The notes under the pieces: generated by a model
What the model was told of the DNA's origin: nothing
Database searches by the model: none
What the model saw: the letters and a program-made list of their open reading frames with translations, nothing else
Assembly: GCF_001659605.2 (NCBI RefSeq)
Contig: NC_035174.2
Span: 5,396,389 to 5,460,388 of the forward strand
Direction of reading: 5' to 3'
DNA: 64,000 nucleotides
Origin: Manihot esculenta
Lineage: Eukaryota > Streptophyta > Magnoliopsida > Malpighiales > Euphorbiaceae
In this document: one piece after another, positions 37,223 to 48,305 of the stretch
How the letters are laid out: each line of letters starts with the position of its first letter
Position numbering within the stretch: the first letter of the stretch is position 1
Translations under genes and position numbers: made by a program

Positions 37223-39646
37223 TGTAACGACCCGGAAACCGGACCGCTACCGGCGCTAGGATTCAGGTCGGCTTAAGGCCGCCGGAACCCGTAGCAAGCC
37301 AAACATACATCCTGTGAACCTGTTCAATCCCATACATGAACCAAAACATACATAAAAATTAAAACTTTTCTTTCATTTAAACATTTCTTTACCCAGCCTA
37401 GCCTGTGCAAGCATAACCATAACATAAACCCCTCATTGGAGTTCTCAACAAATACTCCAATGGGGTACATAACATATATCAGGCTTGGGTTACATAAACA
37501 TCATAAAACATTTATCTCATGTATTCAAGGGATTACAACAGACTCTAGTCAAGCACACTATATAACTTACATTACATTACATAACATACTTTTACATTAT
37601 GAATAAACCATGTCCACTTCTATGCTATTACAGAGACTTCTCTTACTCTTGCTGACTTCTCTATCTACACAGTACCTGCAAGACTGGGGTTAGGGGAGAG
37701 GGGTGAGCTAAAAAGCCCAGTGAGTAAAAAGTAAAAACATGATATTAATTCCTCCCTTTTTAGGTATTTTATTCTTAATTTTATTATTATTATCATTTGA
37801 TTTAGTTCCACACTTTTTAGGTATATTATTATTCATTTTATTATTAACATTGAATAACTTAACTTTTACTTCACATGCTTTCATGAAATGCAACACATCA
37901 CATTTAATCACATAAAGGATGGTATTGTCACCATTAGTCCTCACATCTCCAAGTGCCAGGGGCGTAGAATGGGCCTCGCTGGTCTTTCTCTTACATAACA
38001 TACATATCATAACATTCCAAAGTGCCAGGGGCGTAGAATGGGCCTCGCTGGTCTTTCTCTTACATAGTGCCAGGGGCGTAGAATGGGCCTCACTGGTCTT
38101 CCATAACATATCATCATAACATAACATTAGAGGACTATGGATCACCCAATAACCATCCACATCAACATCAAATTATGCAATGCAACATATTCGTGAATTT
38201 CTAATGCAAACATCCTGAACATCACATGGCATTAATGATGCATGAGTATGCTATCAGATTCATTCATTTGTTCATTCATTCATTACTTAAAAACTTAGGG
38301 AATAATCCCACTCACCTGGTGACCGAAGCTTTAACGACGGACTCTGAAAGACTATCTCACAACCGGGGGTCTCGGGTCCTCGGGTCCGAACCTACACAGG
38401 TGGACTCAAATGAGGCACCAAACAACAAGAACATAACTCTAAACATACCCCCAAAAACTTCCTAAAAACACCTCAAAACATCCCTAGAAAACATGCAAGA
38501 AAAGGCTGGGAAGGGCACTTTCGGCGGCACCTTCGGCGGCCGGAAGTCCCTCCAGAGCCGAAAGTCAGGCAGGTTCGGCGGCACCTTCGGCGGCCGAAAC
38601 TCCCAGACAGAGACGAAACTCATGCATGTTCGGCGGCACCTTCGGCGGCCGAAAGTCTCGGACAGAGCCGAAACTCAAACTTTCGGGGGCAGGCTTCGGC
38701 AGCCTAAAGCTGCCTCCCACGCTGGTTCGGCGGCCGAAAGTACCTTCGGCTGCCGAACCTGGTTTCTGCCAAAGGGCAGAAACTTGGTTCCTCTTGCCCA
38801 AAACAACCCCCTACACAACCAATCATGCATAAACCTATTCTACAACAATCATACTCAAGCATACAAACTCCTAGGGGCCTCCAACAAGCTTAAACCCCAA
38901 CTACAACACACAAGCAAGCCACATTGCACATAAACACACATTAAACCATGGATTTTTCATAAAAACTCATCAAGCCTACTCATGCATTTCTACCCCAAAA
39001 ACTTGCATAAAACTTACTTAAAACACATATAGAACTAGAGATCGGCTCTTACCTCTTGAAGATCGAGAGAGAAACGATCCTAGCTCGAAGATGGGGAGAT
39101 TCGAGTTCTTGAACCTCAAAGCTCCAAAACTTGCTTAAACTTTAAAACTCTTCAAAAACAAGATGTAACTTGTTAAGATCTAAAGGATTTGAGGGAAAAC
39201 ACTTAAAATGATCATAGGAGGGCTAAAGCTTACCGTCGGCCGAAATGGGAGAGAAAACCTCGCCTGTTTCGGTCACGGGGTCTCTTATAGGGCAGGTTCT
39301 GTCACCTTTCGGCGGCCTAACGTGCCCCCACATCTCATGCATGTTCGGCGGCCGAACATGAGGTTCGGCGGCCGAACCTTGAGTCTTTCAAACAAGGCTT
39401 TCGGAGGCCTAAAGCGCTCCCAAAACCCCACCATGTTCGGCGGCCGAACCTCACTTTCGGCGGCCGAACCTGGCAAAGCCTCCTTTGGTCTTTTTCATTC
39501 AAAAACTCAATTTCCTTTTTGTTTAAAACATAAAATACATTAAAAACATTTCATAAAACATGGTTTTACCCTTCTAGAGGTTTCCGACATCCGAGATTCC
39601 ACCGGACGGTAGGAATTCCGATACCGGAGTCTAGCCGGGTATTACA
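37223..39646 (-). repeat. 5' LTR of element C
   Basis: This is the right LTR on the + strand and upstream in element sense. It has the same length (2424 bp) and, as far as I can read, the same sequence as the left LTR. A CTATAAG TATA-like box lies on the minus strand around 39284-39290, about 360 bases from the LTR start, and could set the transcription start. Confidence 0.95.
39284..39290 (-). promoter_or_regulatory. Possible TATA box in the element C 5' LTR
   Basis: Minus-strand CTATAAG sits between the two TTCGGCGGC clusters. The B and D LTRs have CTATAAAG at the matching place (GGGCCCTTTATAGG on the + strand). The conserved position supports a core promoter, but no transcript start is known. 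Confidence 0.4.
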
Positions 39647-39651
39647 CGTCC

Positions 39652-42011
39652 AAAGACTAACCGGAAGAGTAGTCTCACTCAACCGATTCATGTCAAGGTC
39701 AGCAGAAAAATGCTTACCATTTTTCAAAAAATTGAGGAAGGTGCCAAACTTTGAATGGACAGAAGACTGCCAAAAAGCCTTCGCAGAGCTTAAGGGATAT
39801 GTCAGCTCGCCCCACGTGCTCAGTAGTCCTATGAAAGGAGAAGAACTTCTGATATACTTGGCAGCCTCAGAACAAGCAGTCAGCGCGGTATTAGTAAGGG
39901 TGGAAGAAGGGGAGCAGAAACCCATTTTTTACGTCAACAAGGTACTCAGAGATACCGAGGTCAGATATTCGAACATTGAAAAAATTGCTTACGCCCTATT
40001 GCTAGCAGTCCGGAAATTCAAAGTTTATTTGGAAGGTCACCAAGGAGTTGTGATGACAGACCAACCCTTAAAGAAGATGCTACGCAGGCCGAAAACTTCA
40101 GGTCAGATGTTGGCTTGGTCCGTGGAGATCAGCCCTTACTGCCTAGAGCATCGACCTAGGACAGCTATAAAATCTCAAGCCTTGGCTGACTTCATAGCAG
40201 AATGCACATTCAACGGGGAGCAGAGAGGATCATCCTTAGGGATAGCAGGAAAGGAACGTGAGGGGGAGTCTCATCCAGAATTTAACTGGAAATTGTATGT
40301 AGACGGAGCATCAGGCACTGAGGGCAGTGGTGCTGGAATAATGCTTAAGGGGCCAGAGGATTTTAAGGTATGTTACGCCTTACGTCTAGAGTTCAAAGCC
40401 TCGAATAATGTGGCAGAATATGAAGCCCTGATAAATGGGATGTTGGTGGCGCTGGAAGTGGGAGTAACCGATCTCGAGATAAACATCGACTCTCAGCTGG
40501 TGATCAACCAAGTAACAGGGATGTATCATGCTAGAGATCCCATTATGCAGAATTACCTGGCTAAAGTAAAAACTTTAGAGGCCGAGCTCACAAGTCGAGG
40601 AGTAACCATCAGATTTCAAAGAATACCCCGAGAGGAAAATGAGGAAGCAGATCTGCTTAGCTGATTATCCAAAGAAGAATTGGAACAGCTTCCCGATGAA
40701 GTGTACATACAACATGTCCATATACCTGCTTTTAATAAAACTAACACAATATTGCAGGTAGAACAGAACCCGACTTGGATGACCCCTTACTTAGAATACC
40801 TGGAGAAAGGTAAACTCCCCGAGGATAAAGATGAAGCCAAAAAGATAGCAGCTCGTGCCGCTAACTACCAAGCGATAAGGGGGACCTTATACAGAAAAGG
40901 AAAGTCCAGTCCGTGGCTCCAATGCGTGAGCCCGGAAGAGGCTACGAAGGTGATGGAAGAAATACATAGAGGCATGTGTGGAGCCCACGAAGGAGGAGGG
41001 ACATTAGCTAATAAAGTATTCAGGCAAGGGTATTATTGGCCCACTGTTAAAAAAGAAGCAGAAGAGTTCGTCCGAAGATGCGACGTATGCCAGAGATTTG
41101 CTAATGCCATCAAAACTCCAGCCACTCCTCAAGCTAGCATATCCAGTCCATGGCCTTTCTCGCAATGGGGAATTGACATCCTGGGACCTTTCCCCAAGAC
41201 TACGGGACAGAGGAAATTTGTAGTGGTGGCTGTAGAGTACTTCTCAAAATGGCCAGAGGCGGAAGCAATAGCCACAATTACAGCTCGAAAGATGATAGAT
41301 TTTGTGTGGGGACATATCATCTGCAGATTTGGTGTACCCAAAGTGCTTATTTCAGATAATGGCAGACAGTGTGATTGCAGCACCTTCAGAGCTTTCACAA
41401 CGAACATGGGTATTTGGCATAAATTCTCCTCCGTGGCTCATCCTCAAACTAACGGCCAAACAGAGGTCACCAACAGAGCCATCCTACAAGGATTAAAAAA
41501 GCGACTAGATGGGGCAAAGACAAATTGGGCAGAAGAGCTCAACAGCATCCTGTGGGCACTCCGAACCACCCCTAGAGCACCCACTAAAGAAACGCCCTTT
41601 GCACTCGCCTATGGTACAGAGGCCGTAGTCCCAGTTGAGTTGCAGATTCCTACTCATCGAGTCCAATTTGCTAGTGAAAGCACTAACGATGACAAGCTAA
41701 GAAGCAACCTGGATGCCCTTGAGGAAATCAGGGAAGAAGCTCAAATCCGAACTGCCGCCTATCAACAACGGGCAGCACGATACTACAACCAAAAGGTCAG
41801 AGAAAGAAGCTTGAAAGTGGGAGACCTGGCCTTAAGAAACCTGGAAGCCACAGGAAAAAGGGCGGCAGCTGGTAAGCTAGCACCGACCTGGGAGGGCCCG
41901 TTCAAGGTAACAAAAGTAGTCCGGCCAGGAGTATATCGGATTGAAGATATGCAAGGGAATCATGAGCCCCACGCTTGGAATATTCAACACCTAAAGAGGT
42001 ATTTCCCCTGA
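39652..42011 (+). pseudogene. Element A pol, part 2: RT end, two RNase H domains, integrase
   Basis: This continues the frame of part 1 after element C. The end of RT and its RNase H come first (FEWTEDCQKAF, then the YLAASEQAVSAVL block). Then follows a second, archaeal-type RNase H from about 40285 (LYVDGASGTEGSGAG, then NNVAEYEALINGM and NIDSQLVINQ), a mark of the Tat clade. An in-frame TGA at 40662 lies between this and the integrase. The integrase has the zinc-binding His residues (HRGMCGAH) and CDVC, catalytic Asp in GIDILGPFP and ISDNG, and Glu in GQTEVTNRA. It ends at 42011 without a chromodomain. Confidence 0.9.
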
Positions 42012-42183
42012 TATAGTTGTAAAGAAAAACATTGTATTCTGATAAATATGAAGGAAACAAGTTATTTACACAAAGAGATTATCTTTACTATCATGAATAA
42101 TATTCCTCCATGAAAAAGAAAGGTAGGTGTACAGGATCCCCTAGATTTCCTGACACCACAAACCAAATTGAGAGCACAAACAG

Positions 42184-42735
42184 CCGGCGAGGCCCCGAGG
42201 TCGTCCCGGAAATACAAAGAAGACCGGGATCCCCTAAGAACTCCCGGGAAAACAAAGCAAAAAACAACCGGCGAGGCCCCGAGGTCGTCCCGGAAATACA
42301 AAGAAGACCTGGATCCCCTAAGAACTCCCGGAAAAACAAAGCAAAAAACAGCCGGCTAGGCCCCGAGGTCATCCCGGAAATACAAAAATGACCAGGATCC
42401 CGTAAGATCTCCTGGAGCAAAAACAACCGGCGAGGCTCCGAGGTCATCCCGAAAATACAAAAATGACCAGGATCCCGTAAGATCTCCTAGAGCAAAAACA
42501 ACCGGCGAGGCCCCGAGGTCATCCCGGAAATACAAAAATGACCAGGATCCCGTAAGATCTCTTGGAGCAAAAACAACCGGCGAGGCCCCGAGGTCATCCC
42601 GGAAATACAAAAATGACCAGGATTCCGTAAGATCTCCTGGAGTAAAAACAGCCGGCGAGGCCCCGAGGTCGTCCCGGAAATACAAAGAAGACCGGGATCC
42701 CCTAAGAACTCCCGGGAAAACAAAGTAAAAAACAG
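42184..42735 (+). repeat. Seven-copy tandem repeat with 84-bp and 75-bp units
   Basis: Units begin CCGGCGAGGCCCCGAGGTC at 42184, 42268, 42352, 42427, 42502, 42577 and 42652. Their lengths run 84, 84, 75, 75, 75, 75 and 84. The two classes differ in the second half: GAAGACCGGGATCCCCTAAG in the long units, AAATGACCAGGATCCCGTAAG-like in the short ones. Reading frames across the array are by-products. Confidence 0.93.
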
Positions 42736-43535
42736 TTGGAGAAGGCCTTAAGACCATCTTTAAGCAAAAATTCCCCATATCATGTGCAGAGACAATTCAT
42801 AAAAATACAGTTCCGACCTCACAAGAAAGATGAGTCCAAAGGCTACCAAAGAAAGGCCAAATTCCGACCTCCCGAAGGAGTTCGGGACACTATAACCAAG
42901 AGGCACTAAAATTAAGAAATGACTGCTGACGCTAAGCTGGCTCATCTAGCCTAGAAAGAGGTCGAGGCAGCAAATAGCCTGGAAAACATCCAGGGGTATG
43001 AGAAACATCATAGGCCATAGGTATAAAAGCCCAAGTAAAGAGTAAAGAGCCGAGCTCCCAACTCGGATAGACTAGCCACATAAAAACGCTCGAAAACATA
43101 AAGGCAAATGAAGACGGAGGACCGTGCTCATAACCAAGAAGAAAGGAAAAGTCATTTAAAATAAGCCCACACAAGCATATACAGAGTTTAAGGATTTACC
43201 CTCTCACCACCCATATAATGAAAGGTTGAGGAGGTAAAGGGGGCAATTTGGGAAGAAAGGACCTCAGCTTCATTTCCTGACAAGTCAGAACTAAAAGCAA
43301 CAAGGCAGCCTTGCTAATCACCATTAGAAGGTATGTGATCTGACTTCTCATGAGCTCAGATAGTTAGCTAAGAATCGAGCTCATAACTGAAGGCTAATCT
43401 AGTTCAGAAAAAGCTTATGAATAAAAATATAGTGTAAGCATTACAGTTACGAGAAGGAGAGATAAATTATAAAGCAAAAAATAGTTCAAGTAAAAAGAAA
43501 TTAAAATTTCATTAAGAATACAGGGCTGTTACAAT

Positions 43536-46511
43536 CTACTTATCGGACGAGGTTGAAGGAAAGATAGTCCTTAAAAGACTTACATTTGTAAGAACATCCT
43601 CGCCTACATCATGTTTATTTACAACTGTATCTGGAGGAAGCCCGGCATCCTTTGGGTCAGATGTCTCAGCATCAGCAACAGGGGCAATCTCCAACCCTGT
43701 ATTGAGGTCCTCCCCTTCAGATTTGGGGTCGCCTCCTTCAGACTCAAGGGCTCCCATGTCCTCCCCATCCGGCTCGGATTCTTCTTCAGAAGATACAGCT
43801 GACGGGCCTCCAACACGACAGTCCCCTCTAGGCATAGGGAAATCATCTTCTCCATACAACACCGGCTCACCATCAGAGTCCACTTCGGCCATACGAAGCT
43901 TTGCCAGAGGAGTATCAGGAGCATGTCTAGCCTCTCTTATACCGCGATTGTAACCAGTTACGTACATGCGGAAGGCTTTCTGAAGAACAGCAGATTTCAT
44001 GTCTGCAGAGGCTTTATATTCATCAAGATGTGATTCACAGGCCTCAGCTATAAATGCCTTCAACTCAGGAGAATCCTTGTAGTCCTGAAGGTGAGCAGGA
44101 CCTTGCCTTCAACATGTTTCACCACCTCGAGCAGGGCTGAACATTTACATTCCAAAGTCCTGACTTCATGGTTAAGCTGTTGATGGCGAAGTTGGGACTC
44201 CTCAGCCGATGAAGCCAGGACTCTGATACGTTCAGAGCTCGTGCTCAGCTCCTGCTCAAGGACTTCCACCCGAGCTAGGGCCCTCTCCTTCTGAGCATTC
44301 ACCTCATTCAGGCGAACTTGAAGTCCTTCAGAATCAGCCTTTAAGGCTTCATATTGGCACTGGACTTCATTCCTCTGACTTACAACCTCATCTCTTTCCT
44401 GAAGAGCCGCTGTCATAGAAGACAGCTGCTTTAAAACTTCCACACAATGAACTTCCACCTCAGCTGTCCTCTCATCAGACTCCTTGAGAACCCTGCGAGT
44501 ATGAGACAACTCTGCTTCCAGGGATTTGGTGTGCTCTGCTGCCTCAGCCGCTTTGCTTTCAGCTCTCTTAAGGGCCTCCAACGCAGAGTGCAACTCCACC
44601 TGGAGGGACTGGGAATGTTCCCGGGCAGCTAGAAGATTGCCTCTGGCGTCATTGGTGGCAGATATATTCTCCTCCAGGCGCGCCTCTTCAATCCGACGAT
44701 CCACGGACTCCCGGAAGGGAGTGGTCGCGAACGTCCACCTCCATAAAAAGACCCGTCACCTAGTAGGGGAGAACAACCGTCAAAAGAAAGAAATAAAGAA
44801 GACCAAAAGAGAGAGAAAAATAATTTACCATCAAAAGCATCTCCCTGATCGTATTCCCGAGCTCTTCACGGGATCGGGATCGGAAGGACGCTTGCTCCTT
44901 GGTAGAACTGGCTAAAAAACCAGTAAGGGCAAGCAGGCGTGGATCCGAGGCCTCTGTTGCTCCGCCGAACATCCGTTCTCTAAGAAATTCGGCGACGGCA
45001 TTGGCCGGAGATTGAGAGCTGATGTCCGCTATGTTCAGAGTGTCGTTGTCAGTAGAAGACAATAGAGGTACAACAGGAACATCTTTTCCTTTCCCAATAG
45101 GAGGAAGGGCAGGAGAAGATCCTTTGGAAGCCCTAGGCTTCTTCTGGGCAGGAGGAGGGGCAGACGTTCCATGAGGCGCTGGACGCTTGTCCCCAGCTTT
45201 CCCTACGGGGTCTCCAGACTCAGACCTGACCCCCACAGGGGCAGGGGCACCCCTGGCAGGCGCCTCCAAGACGTCATCCTCCACAAGGACGATCTCTTTT
45301 CCCTTCCCAGGGGCCTCCTCATCCTCGGTAATGGGGGACTTAAATTTTCCCCCTGACACCTCTTCAGAAGAATGAGCCAGACCCAACTGTGCTTGTTCAA
45401 CGACCTCGGTCTGCTCCACAATGGCTAGAGAAACTTCCCTCACACCCTCTGAAGAAGCTTGAGCAGACTTAGGCTCTTCAGTAGGCTTAATAGTCAAGGC
45501 CGACTTGCCACGACTAGATGGCCGAAATGACTTAGAGCCTCGAGAGCTCAGCTTAGGATCTCAAGAGGAAGCCTTGGAAGGAGGTCGGCTAACTTTCTTG
45601 GAAGAAGCAACTTGAGCCACCTCAGGCACCGAACGCCCAGCCCGAAGGGCATTGAAAATTGCATGCATATTATCCCGAGACAGGACTAAGTTCTTCGGAT
45701 GCTTGATCTCTTCCATTTTAACGTCAGAAGCTGCAAAAACACGAAACTATAAAGGATTAGCGCATTTTATAATATCATTTACAAAGAAGAAACGGAATCA
45801 CTGGACGAGGCACTATACCCGTGTCCCGGATATCCCTAAGATTAGACACGAACATACACTTCTCGACGTCATACTTCCTCTCAACAGAAGTTAGTCGAAG
45901 CAACCCCACCTGCTCAATAAGGCTCAATCAGGGCAGGTCATTGCAACCCGGAGGAACATCCTCCCAACTTAGATCCACTTCCTATGATAAGGCGGATTCT
46001 AATTTCAGCTCCGCCACAAGGAAATTCTCAACCCATCCCTTTATGGAATCCTTGTAGCCCGTGAAAAGAGACAACCCACTACGGGGGGAAAAATAATAGA
46101 AATTCTGAACCGCCCTAACGAGACAGAAGAAAGTGACGAACAGACAGGCCGTGGGTGTGAAACCCCAGCTTCGGCAGATGGATTCGAAACAACTCATGAA
46201 CAAAATAGAATTTGGGGATAACATCCCGGGGGTTACTCCGAAGTATCGGAAAACCTCGACAAAAAAAGGAGTAAAAGGGAAAGGTAGACCGAAATCCCTC
46301 TGTTTGAGGAAAAAGACTATACAACGCCCCCTCTAGGGATCCATCAAACCAGGGGGGGAGGGTTTGGAAGAACTATCCTTTCATTTTGGAAAGGAGCTCG
46401 AACAAGATAAAGCGGAGTATCTAAATACCTCCGAGAAATATGCTTATTTATGGTAGAAGAAGTGATATGCGACCTAAGATTAGCGACATCCGGGAGCTTT
46501 GGACCCTCCAT
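43536..46511 (-). pseudogene. Antisense extra ORF module of element A, degenerate
   Basis: Read on the minus strand from the ATG at 46511, the pieces join into one protein-like series. The N-terminal part (MEGPKLPDVANLRSH, LPNPPP, then FFCLVRAVQNFYYFSPRSG near 46100) resembles the putative gypsy-type transposon domain carried antisense by Tat elements. A Ser/Pro/Lys-rich middle with nuclear-signal-like RPAPHG and KKPRAS follows (45497-44830), then a long coiled coil (44704-44110) and an acidic C-terminus (44063-43536). A probable intron lies at about 44752-44829. The series is broken by frameshifts in a C7 run near 46360, in a T7 run near 46262 and near 44095, and by stops near 45982 and 45938. 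Its function is unknown even in intact relatives. Confidence 0.7.
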
Positions 46512-46737
46512 GGAAGAACAAAGAAGCGTACCTGAAAACGCAATAGGGTGGAAAAAGCAGAAGAAGTTGCAGGAAAACAGAGAGCAGAAGAGAGCGAGTT
46601 TCTTCAGAAGACAGGGAGAATTCGAAGTGAAAGGCAATAATGAGATGAAACGTTGTTCTGAGCAGTTTTGTCTTGGAGCGACGCGATCATTAATTGCTCT
46701 CGAAGTTTACCCTCTCAACGGTTAGATATTAATCGGC

Positions 46738-46776
46738 GAGAAGGTAAAGGGGCAAGGAGATGACCGCTGGGCTTCT
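46738..46776 (+). repeat. Relic of a polypurine tract and LTR start inside element A's tail
   Basis: The string GAGAAGGTAAAGGGGCAAGG followed by AGATGACCGCTGGGCTTC copies the real end of the internal region at 48861-48892 (AAGAAGGTGAAGGGGCAAT, then TGATGACCGCTGG), 2.1 kb upstream of it. It is followed by GGCCCACGACAATAGCCCA-like wording reminiscent of the LTR's GGCCCA-rich text. Confidence 0.6.
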
Positions 46777-47086
46777 CCACCCCTACAAAGGGCCAGGCCC
46801 ACGACAATAGCCCATCAGCCGAAGGCCCACACGCTATCTACATAAGATAAACCCAAATTGTCAAAACCTTGAGACCGAGCTCCAATTGAATCTCTCGCTC
46901 AGGACGACCTGACATGCAAAATGCACATCATCGCCACTCAGGCAGCAAAAACTAAGGAAAAAGAGTAAGTCATAGAAAGACCCAAGGAGACAAACAGGGG
47001 GAAGCATGATAAAGGTCAGACCAGCCTATCACCTAAGAAGGATCATCATCAAGCAAAGGCCAGGAGCCTAGAACGAAGCGATGAAG

Positions 47087-47360
47087 ACGCCTCGGAATCC
47101 TACAAAGTTATGGGTCAGAAGCTCAACCCATTGATTAAAAGCAAAGCTCACTGGTCGGTTAGTCCAGCTCGGAAAAAGTAAATTGAAAGTTATGGGTCAG
47201 AAGCCCAACCCCTTGATTAAAAGCCGAGCTCGCAGGTTGGTTAGTCTCGCTGGGATAAAGTAAACCGAAAGCGAGCTCGCAGGTCGGTTAGTCTTGCTTG
47301 GATAAAATAAACCGAAAGCGAGCTCGCAGGTCGGTTGGTACAGCTCGGGAAGAGTAAACT
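47087..47360 (+). repeat. Imperfect tandem repeats, about 54-bp and longer units
   Basis: GAGCTCGCAGGTYGGTTAGTC and the following GGATAAARTAAACCGAAAG recur at roughly 47225, 47270, 47320 and in a variant near 47148. A longer outer unit, TTATGGGTCAGAAGCYCAAC, occurs at 47108 and 47190. This gives a repeat within a repeat, in the antisense-ORF part of the tail. Confidence 0.8.
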
Positions 47361-47813
47361 GAAAACTCAGACTGGCTAAATGGATTCTGGGTCGGATCAA
47401 TTAAAAGGCAAGAAGGAAAAAACAACATCGTAGACTTCTCAGAGAAAACCACGAAAACAGTCTCAACATCTCATTCATAATAAAGAAGGAACAGTTCGGA
47501 TATGAACGAAAAAATGAAAGTTTCATTACAGCACGTTACGAATACCCACATTACAGAATAAAAAGCTATCCTCAGAGGATTTACATGACCAGATACATCA
47601 TCTATGTTTACATCACTATCACCTATCACACTATCCTAGTTTTCGATACAGAGGAACTCTCGGATACGGAAAACGAGCCCTGTAGGCCGGCCGAGTTCTG
47701 CTTCGTTATTATAGGGGAACTGAACAAGTTGATTCCCATAAGTATTTCTCACTGTTCCCCTGTAGGCAAACATTCGGTTGCCCAAGTGTGATTCACGGTA
47801 CATTCGAACAAGC

Positions 47814-48305
47814 TCAGATATTATATGTTGTTCGTATATCACGCATGAAAAACATAAGTTTTCGAGTTACGGCTTCAAGAAGATCACAGAGCATATATTC
47901 GAAGGCATCGACGGAAGCTTGACTGAGTGCAGCAGACCTCAGCCTCTCATAATACAGGTATTCCACACCAAAGGGGACAATAAATTGATCATTTTCGCCA
48001 CCTCCATTTATATCAAAAGCAGACAACAAGGGCATCGGGGAAATTTCCTTCTCGAAGGAAGGTAAAGTCAAAGCAGACCCCTCAACAGCCCATAGCCTCT
48101 TCGGAGCACGAACAACAACCAGAGGAGGAGGCCAGCCAGACGATCTGGGTAGAACAGTTTCAACGACCTGCCAAATGGCCCTACCCATCAACCGCCTTAC
48201 TAGGAGGACCTTTGAAGCAACCTTCAGACTCCCTCGAGGTAATATCAGATTTTCAAGAGGTTTGGACTGACCCATCTTTAACTCAGGTACTGCAAAAAGT
48301 TTCAA
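47814..48305 (-). CDS. Antisense ORF of unknown function in element A's tail
   Basis: This open minus-strand frame of 163 codons could also start at the internal Met before GQSKPLENL, residue 11. I do not recognise it. It has a basic first half (KVASKVLLVRRLMGRAIW, then a proline-rich LPRSSGWPPP) and a second half with an acidic patch and YLYYERLRSAALSQASVDAF, likely helical. No membrane segment or catalytic motif is visible. It lies between the antisense module and the polypurine tract of A. Being still open in an element whose other genes are all broken is notable, but a frame this long can occur by chance. The window gives no evidence for its expression. Confidence 0.4.
   Translation of the reverse strand: MKLFAVPELKMGQSKPLENLILPRGSLKVASKVLLVRRLMGRAIWQVVETVLPRSSGWPPPLVVVRAPKRLWAVEGSALTLPSFEKEISPMPLLSAFDINGGGENDQFIVPFGVEYLYYERLRSAALSQASVDAFEYMLCDLLEAVTRKLMFFMRDIRTTYNI

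Larger units (their letters stand above)
29453..39646 (-). mobile_element. Element C: full-length chromodomain Ty3/gypsy retrotransposon (Tekay/Del-like)
   Basis: Two 2424-bp LTRs (29453-31876 and 37223-39646) enclose an intact minus-strand gag-pol. The duplication CGTCC flanks it at 29448-29452 and 39647-39651. I found no difference between the LTRs by eye and all ORFs across them are the same, so the insertion is recent. The primer-binding site and polypurine tract are both in place. Long LTRs, an initiator-Met primer site and a C-terminal chromodomain fit the Tekay/Del branch of the chromoviruses. It splits the pol gene of element A. Confidence 0.95.

Noticed and set aside
42184..42735. 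A CRISPR-like pattern of direct repeats
   Set aside because: The units are contiguous, without unique spacers, in a plant retroelement.
42110..42778. ORFs across the seven-copy array, looking like a repeat protein
   Set aside because: The frames follow the DNA repeat on both strands, and the 84/75-bp units explain them.
44447..45421. Plus-strand ORFs over the antisense module of element A
   Set aside because: They are serine- and proline-rich shadows of the coiled-coil and linker frames on the minus strand.
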